From Anopheles merus (taxonomy: Eukaryota; Arthropoda; Insecta; Diptera; Culicidae): 64,000 nucleotides of DNA. The stretch is from the NCBI RefSeq assembly GCF_017562075.2, contig NC_054084.1:33594633-33658632 (forward strand). Reading direction: 5' to 3'. The notes below the pieces were generated by a model. The model saw only the letters and a list, made by a program, of their open reading frames with translations. It was not told where the DNA came from and searched no databases. How positions within the stretch are numbered: the first letter of the stretch is position 1; the number at the start of each line of letters is the position of its first letter. The translations under genes and the position numbers were made by a program. This document shows, piece by piece, positions 51,588-63,893 of the stretch.

Positions 51588-51779
51588 ACCTACGAAAACA
51601 GTTTGTATATACGCTGCCCACTGCAACGACACCATATGACAGAAAAAGAAGGTCAAAGTTGTGATTGCGAACAATGGAAGTGCAGGAAATTGTTAGCTGA
51701 CAAAGGAACTGCTGATCCATCAACAGAATTACGGTTTGCTTCGGTCGGGTTATTCCTATCCTTTCGCTCCGTGCAGTGA
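51588..51779 (+). CDS. Weak candidate exon after a strong acceptor, product unknown
   Basis: gtttatttgttgtctttttttaaag ends at 51,587 as a good 3' splice signal. The next frame begins TYENSLYIRCPLQRHHMTEK and has a Cys-rich stretch (SCDCEQWKCRKLL); it stays open for 63 codons to a TGA. A phase-1 join from 23,401 uses another frame that stops after 25 codons. Composition resembles protein, but no domain is recognised and the neighbourhood is AT-rich with many decoys. Confidence 0.18.
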   Translation, partial: TYENSLYIRCPLQRHHMTEKEGQSCDCEQWKCRKLLADKGTADPSTELRFASVGLFLSFRSVQ

Positions 51780-54700
51780 CGGTGTGCGGTTCGTCGTAGA
51801 TTCCACATCACTTGCTTCACCCGGGGTAGCCCGAATGTAGGCCTCTTTTTTTGCTTCTACTTTTGTCGTGAAGTATGTTACCGAATTCCTTAGCCAGCTG
51901 GTACAACCCTCCCCCGGGGAGAGTAACCGAACCAGTCCGTAGAATGCCGAACAATAATAATGGTCGGTGGTGTGTTTATTGAGGCAGCAAATTTTACAGG
52001 AAAATTGTGTTTTTTTCTTTCTACTGCTTTCCATCTTCTCCGATTGTTATCGGTCGTCAATGGGAGAGGCAGCTTTTCGCTTTGCTTTCACTTCTTAATG
52101 CCCCACCCACAGTGTTGGTTTCCTGCAGGTTTGTGCAGTTGTGAAGCTCCACTAAATCGGGGGTTTTCATTGCCAAGCATTTATTCAGCCGTGGATTGGA
52201 TGGGTTGCCTCCTGCACAGCTGCACCTTATTGTGCGGATAAGGGATTGTTGCAACGTTGTTCTGGATGCTGGTTTGGATTGGTCTTTTGTTCTCTGTTGA
52301 AAACTGTCCATTCGGGCAAGCTCATTCAGGAATAATGGAGGAATGTTTTGGCGATGCATTTAATTTGAATTGCGTCGAAAGGGCACCGAACTAGCTTTAA
52401 ATGCTTTGCTAGAGGTAACTAAATCTCAATCCAAGTCATCAAATTAATTTCATCGTTGTGGATGACTTAAAACAGTAAAATAGTATACAAAAAGCAGTAA
52501 AATCCTTGACATGTATGACTGGAATTTTAATTTCCCTGAAATTATGCACCTTATTGCGCATTTTTCCCAACTTTGAATCTATTTTAAAGCTGTTTTACAT
52601 ACGGGTATGGGGGTAACATTTGCTAGTTCCACTTCCTGGCACTGTTACTTCCCCTGTTTGTGAACCCCGTTTGTGGGTAACATAACCTGCCCCAGTCCAT
52701 CATATGCATGCGGTAGCCGCAAATAGTCTTCCTGTGCCATGGTGGAGGGGACTACTCAACGACACAAAACCAGTAACCGGAACGCGAAATTAGACGACAA
52801 TCCCAAACCATCCTCAACACACAGAAAATCCAACTCAAACTGTTTGGACAAAAACAAACATCAACCACTGGGCTGCACTACTGGGTGGTGGTGGTAGTGG
52901 TGCATGTAAAGGACAGGCGCATGTTTTGTGGAAAATTAAAATGTGCACTGACATTAAAAATAATATTTCATAAACCCCCCCACCGACAACATGTTGGTTG
53001 CGCTCTTTCTCTCTGCGTTTTTTTCTTTTTCCTTTTGGTTTACTCTCTGTGGATAGTGGAACCAGAAAAAGAGGGTTTCAGGGTGAGGAAAAAAGGGGTC
53101 CGCACCAGAGATGCATTCAACCAATCGCATAAAATCCGGCGAAACAACCGGCACAGAAGCCGGAAAACTTTAAGTACAGCTACGTGATTTCGCTGCCGCT
53201 GCGAGGACCTACCAACACACCGCCCCTTGCGCTTCACCACAGTGTATGTGTGTGTGTGTGTGCGTTTGGTTCGCTTCGCGCTTCGAACCTACACCGGCGG
53301 GCGAATGGAGAGCGCATAAAGAATATTAATTCCATCCTGGGAGCATAGAATAATGCGCTCCTCCTTTAAGGCTCCTCCTCGCGTTGTCGTCGTCACAATG
53401 ACTTTTCCTCTATTCCGCCCTTCAATGGTTTGCTGTGGGGCTCTGGTTTTGTCCCCCTTGTCCCCTGGACATCTTTATGCGCGGTCCCGTGTGGATAAGA
53501 AGGGGAGCACAGCACAATATGCTTCCGTTTGGTCGGTGCATCGTGCACATCAACCCGAGTGTGCAACCGAGAGCTGCCTTCCTTCTTTGCCTGCACGCTA
53601 AGTACAATTATGATTTTACCCTTTTGTGGTGTGGCCTTTGCTCTTGCTCACTCGCACACACACCCACTCATAGCTCCAAGCAGCCACAGAGACTCTTGCG
53701 AAGGACTTTGCGCAGGATAGTGGAGCAAAGGAAGGGAATGTGGGCAAGGTTTGTGGTAATGAATGAATAAGTGGTACGCTGTGTGGCAGCAGCAGTGGTG
53801 CTTATGCAAATCCATCCTCATCCCCAGTCCTCCCACAGAGCACACAAGGATAATGATAATGTAAAAACCGGGACTAAAAATGCACCAAACACGGAGACAG
53901 AGGCCGCGCTGGCTCAAGAAGCGGCGCAAGCAACGAACCCTGCGCACCGAAATGTGGCTGTGTGTGAGCGTTTGTTTTATTTATCTTTAATTACAAAATG
54001 CCTGACATGATTTCGAGTTCATTGTGTGTTTGTGTATGTGTGTTGTGTGGTTGTTATTTTTATGACTTTTATGACTTTTGTGGTTTCTTTTTTTTATAAA
54101 AAAAACTCACTTTTTCAATTTGCTCACAAAAACCACAAAAAAAGCTGCGGCAAAACTCATTTCTGATTTTAATTGTAAATTGCGGCTAAAAAATAACCAT
54201 CCCTACGATTTAATTAATCGACATATATTAATTCATAATTTAAACGTTTTCCCCAAAACGAGCAGCTTGGGAGCTTGGCCTTTTAATCATTAATGGGCAA
54301 AATGCATCGAATTTATTATTTGCACACACCACCTCATACGATCACAGGTGTATGCATGCGTGTAAAAGCAGCACCAGTTTTGCTTGCCGCTCACCGCGTG
54401 TTGATTGGTATTGAATTATTTCACCAATTTTTGGGTGGTGCTTACTATTGATATCGGGACTAGCTGTTTTGTCGGGATTTTAATGACGCGCTCCTCCTCC
54501 TTTCGTTCAAAATTCCCTGCAACGGAAAGCTGTTGAACCAATTTGCGCGTTTTTGCCGCTAATCACCGTGGTGCAGAGCCTTGACGCCGCTTAAATTGCA
54601 TTTCGGTGCGTGAGAGGAAGGCACAACTACTAAAACATGAATGTTCAATCAAAAACTAGCGCAATTCACACGTCTGGCGCAATTTTCGAAGGGCATTAAA

Positions 54701-55063
54701 ATGTCATTAATTAAAAGCGTGACTATAAACCTAAAAGATACGCAAAAATTCGTTTTCTATGTATTGAAAGTAAGGTGCAATATTCAAACCCGTTGTTAGA
54801 ATTCCAAAATGTCTGACACGCATTCGCGTGCGTTTCGCAGCCACACTAAATGCAACTTAAATTGCTTTTTGTCTCTTCTGGCTCGTCACGTCACCGGTGT
54901 GTGTTTTCAGTGTCTATGTTAAGCGCCACGTGTTGGCACTCGTCTGACGCCTAGGCAGTGGCATTAGCTCTGGCCGTTTCGACGATGACAAACGATTAGC
55001 CAACCCTGCCCTCCCGGGAGGAGAGTGAACAGTGTGCAATGAGTGTGCAATTGTGTGCAATTT

Positions 55064-55082
55064 GCAGCAGCAGCAGCAGCAG
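55064..55082. repeat. (CAG)6 run
   Basis: CAG run on the + strand. Confidence 0.75.
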
Positions 55083-56632
55083 CCCGGCTTGTTGCTGACC
55101 AACTGTTGTATTTTGACGGTGCACACGTCCTTCCTAAAGCGAGCGGAGCCTGGGCAAGAGCGAGAAAGGCAAGGCTAAAGTGTCTCGTCGTTGTCGTGCA
55201 CCGCTCGTTTCGCGCTTTATGGCCACGCGGAAGTATTATGCTCGGTGTTAGTGTACACGGCACCAGTGGATTTCGCGGATCATGCATGCGGTGGTGGGAA
55301 CCAGTCGAGTCGTAAAATTTGATGGCAATGATCAGCATTTACAACTGCACTCACACACATACACACTGGCGTCCGTGGCGCTCGTGTCAGAGCACACAGC
55401 ATGAAGCGGGGGAAAATGGGAAAAATTAAGAGTCAAGTCGCATATGGTTTTAATTACATTTTAACTGCAGCCACCATTAGAGAGGCGGCAGACGGAAATC
55501 TATCTCTCTCCGTCTGGACGTTTCCCGTTTGTGGCCGCCGGGCCAATTGGGTTTTGGAAAGTGGGAGAAAAAAGAGTGAATATTTAAACAATTCGCTTGA
55601 TAAAATCCAGTTTGGTAGTGCAATTTGGCTCACAAGAATATTAAATCTGAAGACAATATTTGTGTGCCTAAGTAAAACGGTAAAGATAAGGACATTTGGT
55701 TCCATTTTCTTTTCATTTCCATTGTATTTTATTGTAGTTTTTGATGAGTTTCTTTTGCCTAAACTTGTTTTGCATCATCGAAACATTCGTCATAGTTGCA
55801 CCAGGGGCAATCTAAACCGGATTTTAGAAGCAAAAGATTGGAATTTATGGCTGATTTATGCTGAACCATGACTGTGTGCTGCCTACCACCCTGTCAACGT
55901 ACTAAAGGCAACCGATCAAAACATCCAAGTTTTTGTCGCGATAAAACATGCTAGGCCATTTTTTATTTTATTTTTTGGAGCGTTACCTTCCCCTAACATC
56001 CTCGATGCATTATTTGCATATTTTTTGCCGCCTACCGCCACATCCACATCAATAAACCCGAAATGCGACGAAAAGAGTGTGCGACGGTCATCGGTATAAA
56101 TCTTTACACCATCGATGCGGTTGCATTTTGTTCACTGAGCTAAAAAAGGGAGGAGATAGATTAACTCAAACTCCATTCTCCATTCCGAAGCCCCAGAACT
56201 AAGGAGGAAGTTGGCGTACAAAAACACGTCCCTCGTTGCTCAATAATTCTTGCCCTCCCCCCCAAAACCGAGCATCTTTTCTTACGTATTGAAATGTAGC
56301 CAACCCCCCCTCAGTAACTGACTTCTCGGAAAGTTTTCCCCCGGTACGAAGGGAATAGTGAAACATGTCGATGTGCCCAATCTTACCGTTCTGCCGGATG
56401 TGTGTAGAGATCGTGAGAGAGGATGAAGAAAGAAAAGAAACGCCACTTCATGAACAACGATGGAGAACACTCTTTTGCATCGGGACAAAAGGGAGTCGCG
56501 CGTAGAGGATACCACTGGTGAACGCTGGGGAAGACGTCGTATGAATATAATTCACGCATTAGTTCACATATATAGCTGCAGCGCACCACACACCGTCTTC
56601 CTGTCAGGGGTTATGACCCACCCAGTGATGCA

Positions 56633-56643
56633 GGGGGGGGGGG
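56633..56643. repeat. Poly-G run of 11
   Basis: Homopolymer run; length uncertain. Confidence 0.8.
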
Positions 56644-57247
56644 CGAAGAGAAATAATTCTTTTCTTTCACCGCACCTTTTATCCAAACGGAAGACGGACG
56701 GAGTGAGCCCCTTGAGGAAGTGGAAGTCAGCCGGATGGCCAAAAAGTACGTGAGACAAAAATGAACACACACACACATACCGGACGGCTACTACTGCTGC
56801 AGCAGCATCAGATTCCCTTTTTTTGGAGGAGGGAATAGAATTTATTCGTGCAAAAGATGTTCATTCTTTCGAGCTTCATAAATTTCTTACACTTTTCTAG
56901 TGAGGAAATGTGAAACTTTGGGGTTCACCGAGTGTACAGTTGAAACTAGTACATTATTGTGTAAGTTAGCTCATTGTCATTTGAATATTGAAATATAGAT
57001 TGTGGAAGTATGTGTCTATTTATATTTCAAAAATAATTGTATATTCTAAATAGTCAGACTTTCGAACTGATACTCTATATCTAACCATAAAACGACCTGC
57101 AATAATCGAGTGTAGCAGTTTTTATTTCAAACTAATTCATGTAGTGTATCAACGTAATTATTCAATATCACAATTGATGCACTTAATATCACAAAACTGA
57201 GTTTCGTCGCTTGTTTTTTGATTTAATTTAATTCCAATTCTATATAG

Positions 57248-57557
57248 CAGGGGTCTCCAAACTTTTCAGCTCACGGCCCGCATGCTTCACAATCAACCTT
57301 GTTGAGGGCCATGTTGACGCTACCTTTAGAATGAGTGGAAGTTCAAATCTCGTTTTAATAAGAAAATACTATTGAAATATATCAAATTTCTGCAGCTTTT
57401 TTTATTGAATCTTGGTTTTCATCTTTTAGAAGTAAAAAAAAAATAATCAGATAGAAAAGAAAGCTATTTAATTTAACCTTAACCCAGTCCTCACGGGCCG
57501 CATTAAAGGCTCTTGAGGGCCGCATGCGGGCCGCGGACCGTAGTTTGGAGACCCCTG
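57248..57557. mobile_element. Non-autonomous hAT-type DNA transposon (MITE), 310 bp
   Basis: Terminal inverted repeats start CAGGGGTCTCCAAACT at 57,248 and end with the exact complement at 57,557 (16 of 16). After about ten diverged bases they match again over cggcccgcatgc. The flanks ctatatag (57,240-57,247) and ctgcatag (57,558-57,565) are an 8-bp target duplication with two mismatches and fit the nTnnnnAn preference of hAT elements. The interior is AT-rich and encodes no transposase; the GC-rich subterminal parts repeat ttgagggcc. It would need a transposase in trans. The degraded duplication suggests an older insertion than the SINE. Termini of the CAGGGGTC...GGGCCGC type resemble hAT elements of several animal groups; I cannot name the family. 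Confidence 0.85.
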
Positions 57558-58524
57558 CTGCATAGAGATGCACACGTCATTGAAGCCGCAGTAATGTGTT
57601 TGTGGTGACATCCCTTATGTATGCTACAAGTGTCATATAATGGGATAACTATTGCAAAATATGCGTTTAAGCATTGAAAAAGGGAATTGTGTTATTTATC
57701 GTGTTGATTGTAATTATGTACCACCTTCAATAAGAGTTCGTGGCACATGACATGCAGACCAGTTTTCAATTATAAATGATTCCTTTGGCATGTATCGAAT
57801 GCTACATCATGCTTGCAGGAAAAAAAGGATCTAATTAAATCATGTCTTCTACAGCAAGCAAACTTCACCAACAGAAATGCCTAGCTTGGGATGGAAATAG
57901 TGTTACTCTTAATTAGCTAATTTCCCCTCGAAGTCACAACCGTCATGAATGACAATGCGCTCTAGTCAGTTTTCTCGGTACCCGGGGATAGTTAATTAAA
58001 ACAAAAAATCCTTATCACACTACTGCCCACCACCAGCAGTAGCAGCGACAGCAGCATCATTTTCACATCTCATTAGCGCGCGTGTCGTCGCGTCATCGTC
58101 ATACACAGCAGCCGGAACCAGCTTCGACTGAAACCACAGTGTCGACTTGTTGTTGTTTCCTAGCCCGAAAGTATTTCTTTCCGCTATCAAATTGATTGAT
58201 AGTGTGGTGGTCGTATCACCATCACACTTCCATCATGGATCTGTTCCTAATGGGGGGAAAAGGAAGCGGCAAGAATGGTGCACGAAGCGCCGGCTTCATC
58301 CATCTTGTGCTCTGGGCTGTGTATGTGTCAGGAAAACAGGCAAGATGACACTGTTGCACGTTTTCCTCTGCCCTGTCCTGTGTGTACTACGTTTCCGAGA
58401 AGTTGTTGGACGGTGCAGAAAAGCGGAGCCCTAATTCATGTAATTACAACCAATTCTTCTCGCATTCGTATTCGCTAACTGGAATGTAAATATTTGGCCT
58501 CCTGTTTTTACCCCGAAGCGCCAC

Positions 58525-58547
58525 CGATGATGATGATGATGATGATG
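58525..58547. repeat. (GAT)7 run
   Basis: GAT/ATG units on the + strand; His-run artefact on the minus strand. Confidence 0.85.
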
Positions 58548-59557
58548 TGTTGTTACAGAACGCTCACGACTGCTGTTCGATGTTCCCTTATTGTGAGAAT
58601 TTTGTCCCGATAAAAAAAAGGCACAACAACATCTCCTACAGCGTGTTCCGCACACACTATAGCTCGTTTTGGGCATCGTCAAGTGCCACCAGGACACAAA
58701 CCCCCAGCACAACAAGCACACAGCCTGTGCCGATAAATGGAGCACGGATCACTTTCCGCGATTGTTGTTTGGTTGTTTGTTCGCGTTATTGTTGATTTAA
58801 GAGTGGGAAAAATCAACTATCAAATAGCGTGGAGGAAACGTGTGCGCACGCTTCGCCGCAAGGATGGGGCAACACATGGGATCGAGCACACTTTTGCAGC
58901 CACTACTGCTACTGCTGCTTGAAAAATAAGATAAAGCGTACTGGGGAAAAGCGCATCTCACCACGTGGAAAACAAACACATACACACACGCATGTGCTCC
59001 TATGGGATGTGATACCAGCCTGGGATTCGAATTGGAGAGTTGAAGTTGTCAGTCAGAGCGACCGTTTTCGTTCAACCGGTGCGACGCGGAACCCGCCGCC
59101 AAACGCTGCTAGGGCACCACTACTACGGGAAGGAAAATATGTTTACTTCCCACCTTCCCTTATCATCCGCATCCATATCCACCTCTAGCAATCGTAGGTG
59201 AGGCGGCAGTGGTGCTCTTTTTGGTGTTTGACGAGCTCCGCTCCTGTGTTGTTCCTGCCATCGCTGGTGGTTGTTTGCACATTTATTATGCTATTGTTCT
59301 CGCGCGTTTGGAGCAACTCGATGCCCTCGACTCCTTGCATCCCTGGCTCTATGCTTTCCCTCTCACCATCACAGCCTACCCTAGCCCCTCCCCCCAACAG
59401 CTGCTCTGAGCTGAGTTGTGGCTAAATACGATAGCAAATACTAAAGCACGCCACACACATCACACCCGGCGCTCGATATAGCGAAGATTGGGTATCGTTT
59501 CACGTCATCATATGCAACGCACACATACATAGAGGGAAGCAGGAGGAAAAGAGAGCA

Positions 59558-59577
59558 GTGTGTGTGTGTGTGTGTGT
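59558..59577. repeat. (GT)n microsatellite
   Basis: Alternating GT run. Confidence 0.8.
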
Positions 59578-59715
59578 GAGCGCTCGGATATGAGTTTGTA
59601 GGATTTTGACAAATCACTATCGTTATAATTATGGATGGTTGGAGCTTTCTATCTGCCATTTTGTGGCGGTGCCGCCAGCGCCGAGATATTCGCGATGACA
59701 AAGCACGTGTGTATG

Positions 59716-59731
59716 TGTGTGTGTGTGTGTT
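59716..59731. repeat. (GT)n microsatellite
   Basis: Alternating GT run, interrupted by TT at its right end. Confidence 0.7.
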
Positions 59732-60271
59732 GTGTGCCGGCTGGTGGTACACAATGTTGTGCGCGCCATTCGTATTTGATTGCTGCTGGATTGTGTGTGT
59801 GTGTTTTGGATGCAAGCTGCTGTGGGGCCGTACCACACCGGCGTCCAATATGTTTTAGGGATGGAGATAACAGAGGCGCGCGCACTGGAAGACAACACGC
59901 GCATTGGCATTGCGATGACGGGTGCAATTTCAATGCTGCGCCGTAATTGATACACGCCGTAAGAGCGGTGTGAGAGCCCGCCGAAGGTCCCTTTTTGCCC
60001 TGGAGGGTGCAATTTTTGTTTTTCACCATCCGTTCCGTTGCATAACCAATGCATCCGCAGGAAAAGGCGTGTTTTGCACGCAGAGAGCAGGAACGGGAGG
60101 TGAACGGGTGTGAAACATTTATTTGCGAATCATTATCGCATAAGCAGTGCAGGCCCAGGTCATCCAACGGATACAACACTGTGGTTTGTGAGGCTGTGAT
60201 AATTTTTCCACCAGCCGATTCGGGGCAAGCTGTTATGCTGCTGCTGGTGCATCCCTAACATATGTGTGATA

Positions 60272-60838
60272 TAGTGATGTGCTCTCTGGAGCGCTCCCAC
60301 GACTCCGATCCGACTCCAACTATTGTTAGTCCGATTCCGACTCCGGCAAAATGGAACTACTAGATCCGTCCGGAGTCGAAGCACAAAGGCTCCTGTTGAC
60401 TCCGACCAACTCCAATTCCGGACGACTCCGAACGACTCCGGACGACTCCGAATGCCTCCGGACGACTCCGACTCCAAAAGACTCCGGACGACTCCGAACG
60501 ACTCCGGACGACTCCGGACGACTCCGACTCCGAACGACTCCGGACGACTCCGAACGACTCCGAACGACTGCGGACGACTGCGAACGACTCCGAACGACTC
60601 CGAACGACTCCGACTCCGAACGACTCCGAACGACTCCGATCGACTCCGAACGACTCCGGACGACTCCGGACGACTCCGGACGACTCCGAATGCCTCCGGA
60701 CGACTCCGACTCCAAACGACTCCGGACGACTCCGGGTGATACCGGACGATTCCGAACGACTCCGGATAATGCATGGCGGAACTACCTTCCGGAGTCGATT
60801 CCGAATTTATCGGAGTCGGATCGGAGTCGACTCCGGAT
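60272..60838. repeat. Minisatellite element copy 2, with 18-bp inverted repeat near its ends
   Basis: It opens with the same tagtgatgtgctctctggagcgc (60,272-60,294) as the copy at 17,509, followed by a closely related leader through actccggcaaaatgg. The array (about 60,396-60,765) is built of 10-bp units gactccgaac and gactccggac with some gactccaaaa/aatgcctccg variants. Near the left end cgactccgatccgactcc (60,300-60,317) is exactly inverted at 60,812-60,829. The final 50 bp are in ggagtcg orientation, so the whole can fold back. Frames of 138, 187 and 204 codons across it on both strands reflect the absence of stops in the unit, not a gene. Confidence 0.85.
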
Positions 60839-61040
60839 TTATGCCAAATTTATACCCATCACAAGTGTGATATGGTTGGTTTTTTTTTTTTTGGTAGGAA
60901 AGGGCGACCCGTGAAGAGTGCTAGAACGCTCGATGCGCCCGATGATTACCAATTTGCACCAGAAGTGCTCCGAAGCACTCGGGGATGAGATTTTTGCTCA
61001 TTTCGTACGATTATTGTTTGCATTTCGGGGATATGTATCT

Positions 61041-61071
61041 TTGCTGCCGCTGCTGCTGCTGCTGCTGCTGT
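61041..61071. repeat. CTG run, one CCG interruption
   Basis: gctgccgctgctg followed by pure CTG units. Confidence 0.8.
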
Positions 61072-62461
61072 GCCGATGATGGTGTTTTGGGTGTTATTTG
61101 GTTGTCTGATAGGATCGGATGAAGCCCCCGCGCACCCGCTTTCCGTATAAAGTTGCTCTTGCAACTGTAGAACGAGTGGATTTTCCAGCGATAACAAACG
61201 CGCGCAGTGCACGCTGGGTTGGAAGCTATCGGAGCGATCCAGGAAAATCCAGGAACTGGGAGGGAAATTGCACTACACACAGACAGCCACCATCAACATC
61301 ATCCCGGCTGAAATCATAATTCTAATTGCTTGCTCCATTGAGGCGTTAGATTATGGGGCGAGAAGTTTAAAAATCCCGTTCGCCATAAATCGGGGAATGG
61401 AATATGGCGCTGCTGGGGGAGGTGTAGTGAAAGTTCATTGTTTTTAGGATGGGAAATGTTCAACGTTAGCTTCAAATGTAATGGGAGCTCGTCGCTTGCA
61501 TACGGACAGGCCTTCCACTACATCCTTCCCTGGCAAACCATCAAACCATCGAATCTCGAATAAAGTATCGGATAACATCATTCTGAAGGGGAGATAACAT
61601 GGTCCTGTGGTTGTATCTCCTGCACACGGATTATCAGCCCACAACGTGATTTCTCCTTCGCTGAGGAGCGGTTTGTTGTTTGCGGTGCAAAGCGTATGTT
61701 TTGCGAACTTCATTTGCAGCTGGTGTGCTGCAGATTGTGAGGGGTTTTTTTTAATGTCCAGCCACACACTAGCACAATAACAGAGAATGGTTGTGAGTGT
61801 GCAAATAATTTCGGTTTTTTGTGTGTGCTTTTCCACAATATTAGGATGTGGTAGGAGGGGCAAACAAATCCCTCTCGTTCGATGATGTGTGTTGTGCACG
61901 TGTATTGTTATCAGCAGCAAAAGGTTTGCATAACACAGGTGTCCAAATGCAATGGCGAGCGTGGCTTCTTTGTTTCTTTGTGGTTGGCATGTGAATGGGC
62001 AGCATTCTGTGTTTAATTTCCGAAACCCTATGTAACTTTATCTGTGCGATGCTATATTGCATGGTTTCTGAATGCGTTTGCCGACTGCAAAAATAACCGC
62101 TTTTCCGTGCACAAAGTTTCCAAAATAACGTCAACAGCATAGCAACATTGTCGCTCTGGACAACTAGACGGGTCCAGATAATTATAAAATTTTGAAATAG
62201 AAAAACGGCTTTTCCCTCACGCTTTTGTACCATCAATTCACCCTGCCCCGTGTGTAAGAGGATTTGTGATTTCAATAAACACAAAAGCGCAAAGCTTAGT
62301 GAGGGAGGCGTAATGTCTGTTTCCCCACTTTTCACTGACAAGCTCGGGAAAATTCAATATCTCTGCTCCGTATGTAGCAATTATTCGAACGCAGTAATAC
62401 CCAACCGCGGGAGCGTGATATCAGGTTTATTTGTCGTTGAATAGGATAGGATTCACCGGCA

Positions 62462-62480
62462 CTGCTGCTGCTGCTGCTGC
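62462..62480. repeat. (CTG)6 run
   Basis: CTG run on the + strand. Confidence 0.75.
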
Positions 62481-63371
62481 TAACCGGCTTCTCGCGGTTT
62501 TGAAAAGGGTTGTCCCGGTGCTGGGGAACGAAATAAGTATATTTAGTAAGCGAGACCTTTTAGCGGGGAGCTCAACATTCATCGACAATTTTAGTAAAGA
62601 TTGTCGTCTTCTGACTCTTCCACCTTCCACTTCTTCAATCTGCACCTTCAACCCATTCACACCAGGCGACGAACCTCTCTATTTGCTATACCCGCTTTCG
62701 CGATAAAGATGCTAAAGAAAGGAGATGTATTGAAATGGTTTGAATTGTGGTAACGGGCTGGAAAACTAGTGGGAGTGGAGAGAGGACGTGGGAGATGAAT
62801 TTATACATAATATTTCCATCCGAACGCCTGGATGCGGAGCAGTGGCCTCGAACCGCAAAAGCGGTGGGCACGTTTTGAAATCATAATAATACTCTACTGG
62901 CTGTCGTTTTCCAGTCAAACTACCGCTCCCTCTCGGATGGGCAAATCGGAACAAAGTACACATCCCCGGCCATATGTATCGTGAATTTCAAAAAACGGGC
63001 AGCTTCACCACCGAGGCGCAGCCCTCGCTAATTGCCAATTAGTGGCGCGGTACTAACTGACTTAACCGTTGCTGAAAGAGAAGAACAAGAAGCAGCGGGG
63101 GCATTTGCTTGTTACAGCGTAAAACACACTAAGCCTCTTCGTCGCTGTACTGCCAAAGGGGGAAATTATGATAGAAAGACATGGTACGGCGTCGCATTGT
63201 GTGTGTGTGTGCTTATCAATTTCCGGTAGAAGATCAAGCTCCAGTAGTTTTACCGATGCTGCACACACACGCGCACACACACAGACATCATACTCACGTC
63301 TGTGGTATGGTGCCCGATGGAGAAAAGCCGATTCAAATCATAACTGGCTGCCGCTAACGCTTCTCCTGCAG

Positions 63372-63417
63372 CACCACCACCTCTGCCACCGTCTCGAGAT
63401 CTGCATTACGGTTCGAG
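63372..63417 (+). CDS. Candidate 46-bp internal coding exon
   Basis: A compact acceptor (ctaac, then gcttctcctgcag) ends at 63,371 and a donor gtgagg begins at 63,418. Joined in phase 1 to the G at 23,401, the exon reads APPPLPPSRDLHYGS plus two bases of the next codon, with no stop. The proline-rich peptide continues the style of the upstream exon (PAPTPTPYQVP). The other two frames are also open, so the phase match is supportive rather than decisive. The branch-like CTAAC is close to the AG; ataact near 63,341 is an alternative. The family is not recognised. Confidence 0.45.
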
Positions 63418-63893
63418 GTGAGGAGCAATTTTCCATCAACTTGTCGGATTTTCTTCCCCAGCTCTCTGAAGAAACAATAAAGCACCACTGCATGTCGGAA
63501 AATTGCAGAACGACGCTCGGGGTTCGGCTCCGGATTGTGCCAACCGGCAAGCCTATTTTGCCAAGCACTCAAATTATCCCGATGTGTTAAACACGTACCG
63601 ACGTGCTTGTTCCAGCAATAAGTTTCCTGGAGTTTCTCCGGTAGCTCCTGGAGGAACACTCGGTGCGGTAGAGGAGCCGTATAGATTATCATGTAATGTA
63701 ATGAGTCTGCTTTCTAGTCAGTCCGAATAGGAAAAGCCCGTCGAATTTTGGTCGTTCAGAATTGTGGAACAACAAAAGATAAAACCATATTAGTTCGCAT
63801 CATTCAGTGCGAGGCGTACTAGCGTCAGTACTCACAGAGCTAGAATCTGAGCCGATTTGTGTGAGTTTTTTTTTTGTGTGTCGAAAGGATTCA

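Larger units (their letters stand above)
46562..63371 (+). other. Proposed intron, last recursive segment (16.8 kb)
   Basis: It contains an AT-rich block at 49.05-50.3 kb with small palindromes, the hAT-type element at 57,248, microsatellites and the second minisatellite element at 60,272. No protein-coding homology is recognised. Frames such as 46,812-47,423 (minus, 203 codons), 55,401-55,871 (plus, 156 codons) and 61,444-62,341 (two minus frames) have no domain and no splice framework. Confidence 0.45.

Noticed and set aside
58478..58495. miR-1-like ggaatgta string
   Set aside because: Only the seed-like part matches and no hairpin flanks it.
59170..59200. Possible ratchet point at 59,196 (cgtag/gtgagg)
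   Set aside because: Donor half is fair, but the region just before the AG is purine-containing (ctagcaatcgtag) with no proper pyrimidine tract.
60160..60914. 204-, 187- and 138-codon frames over the minisatellite
   Set aside because: The 10-bp unit has no stop in several frames on both strands; the proteins are pure repeat translations.
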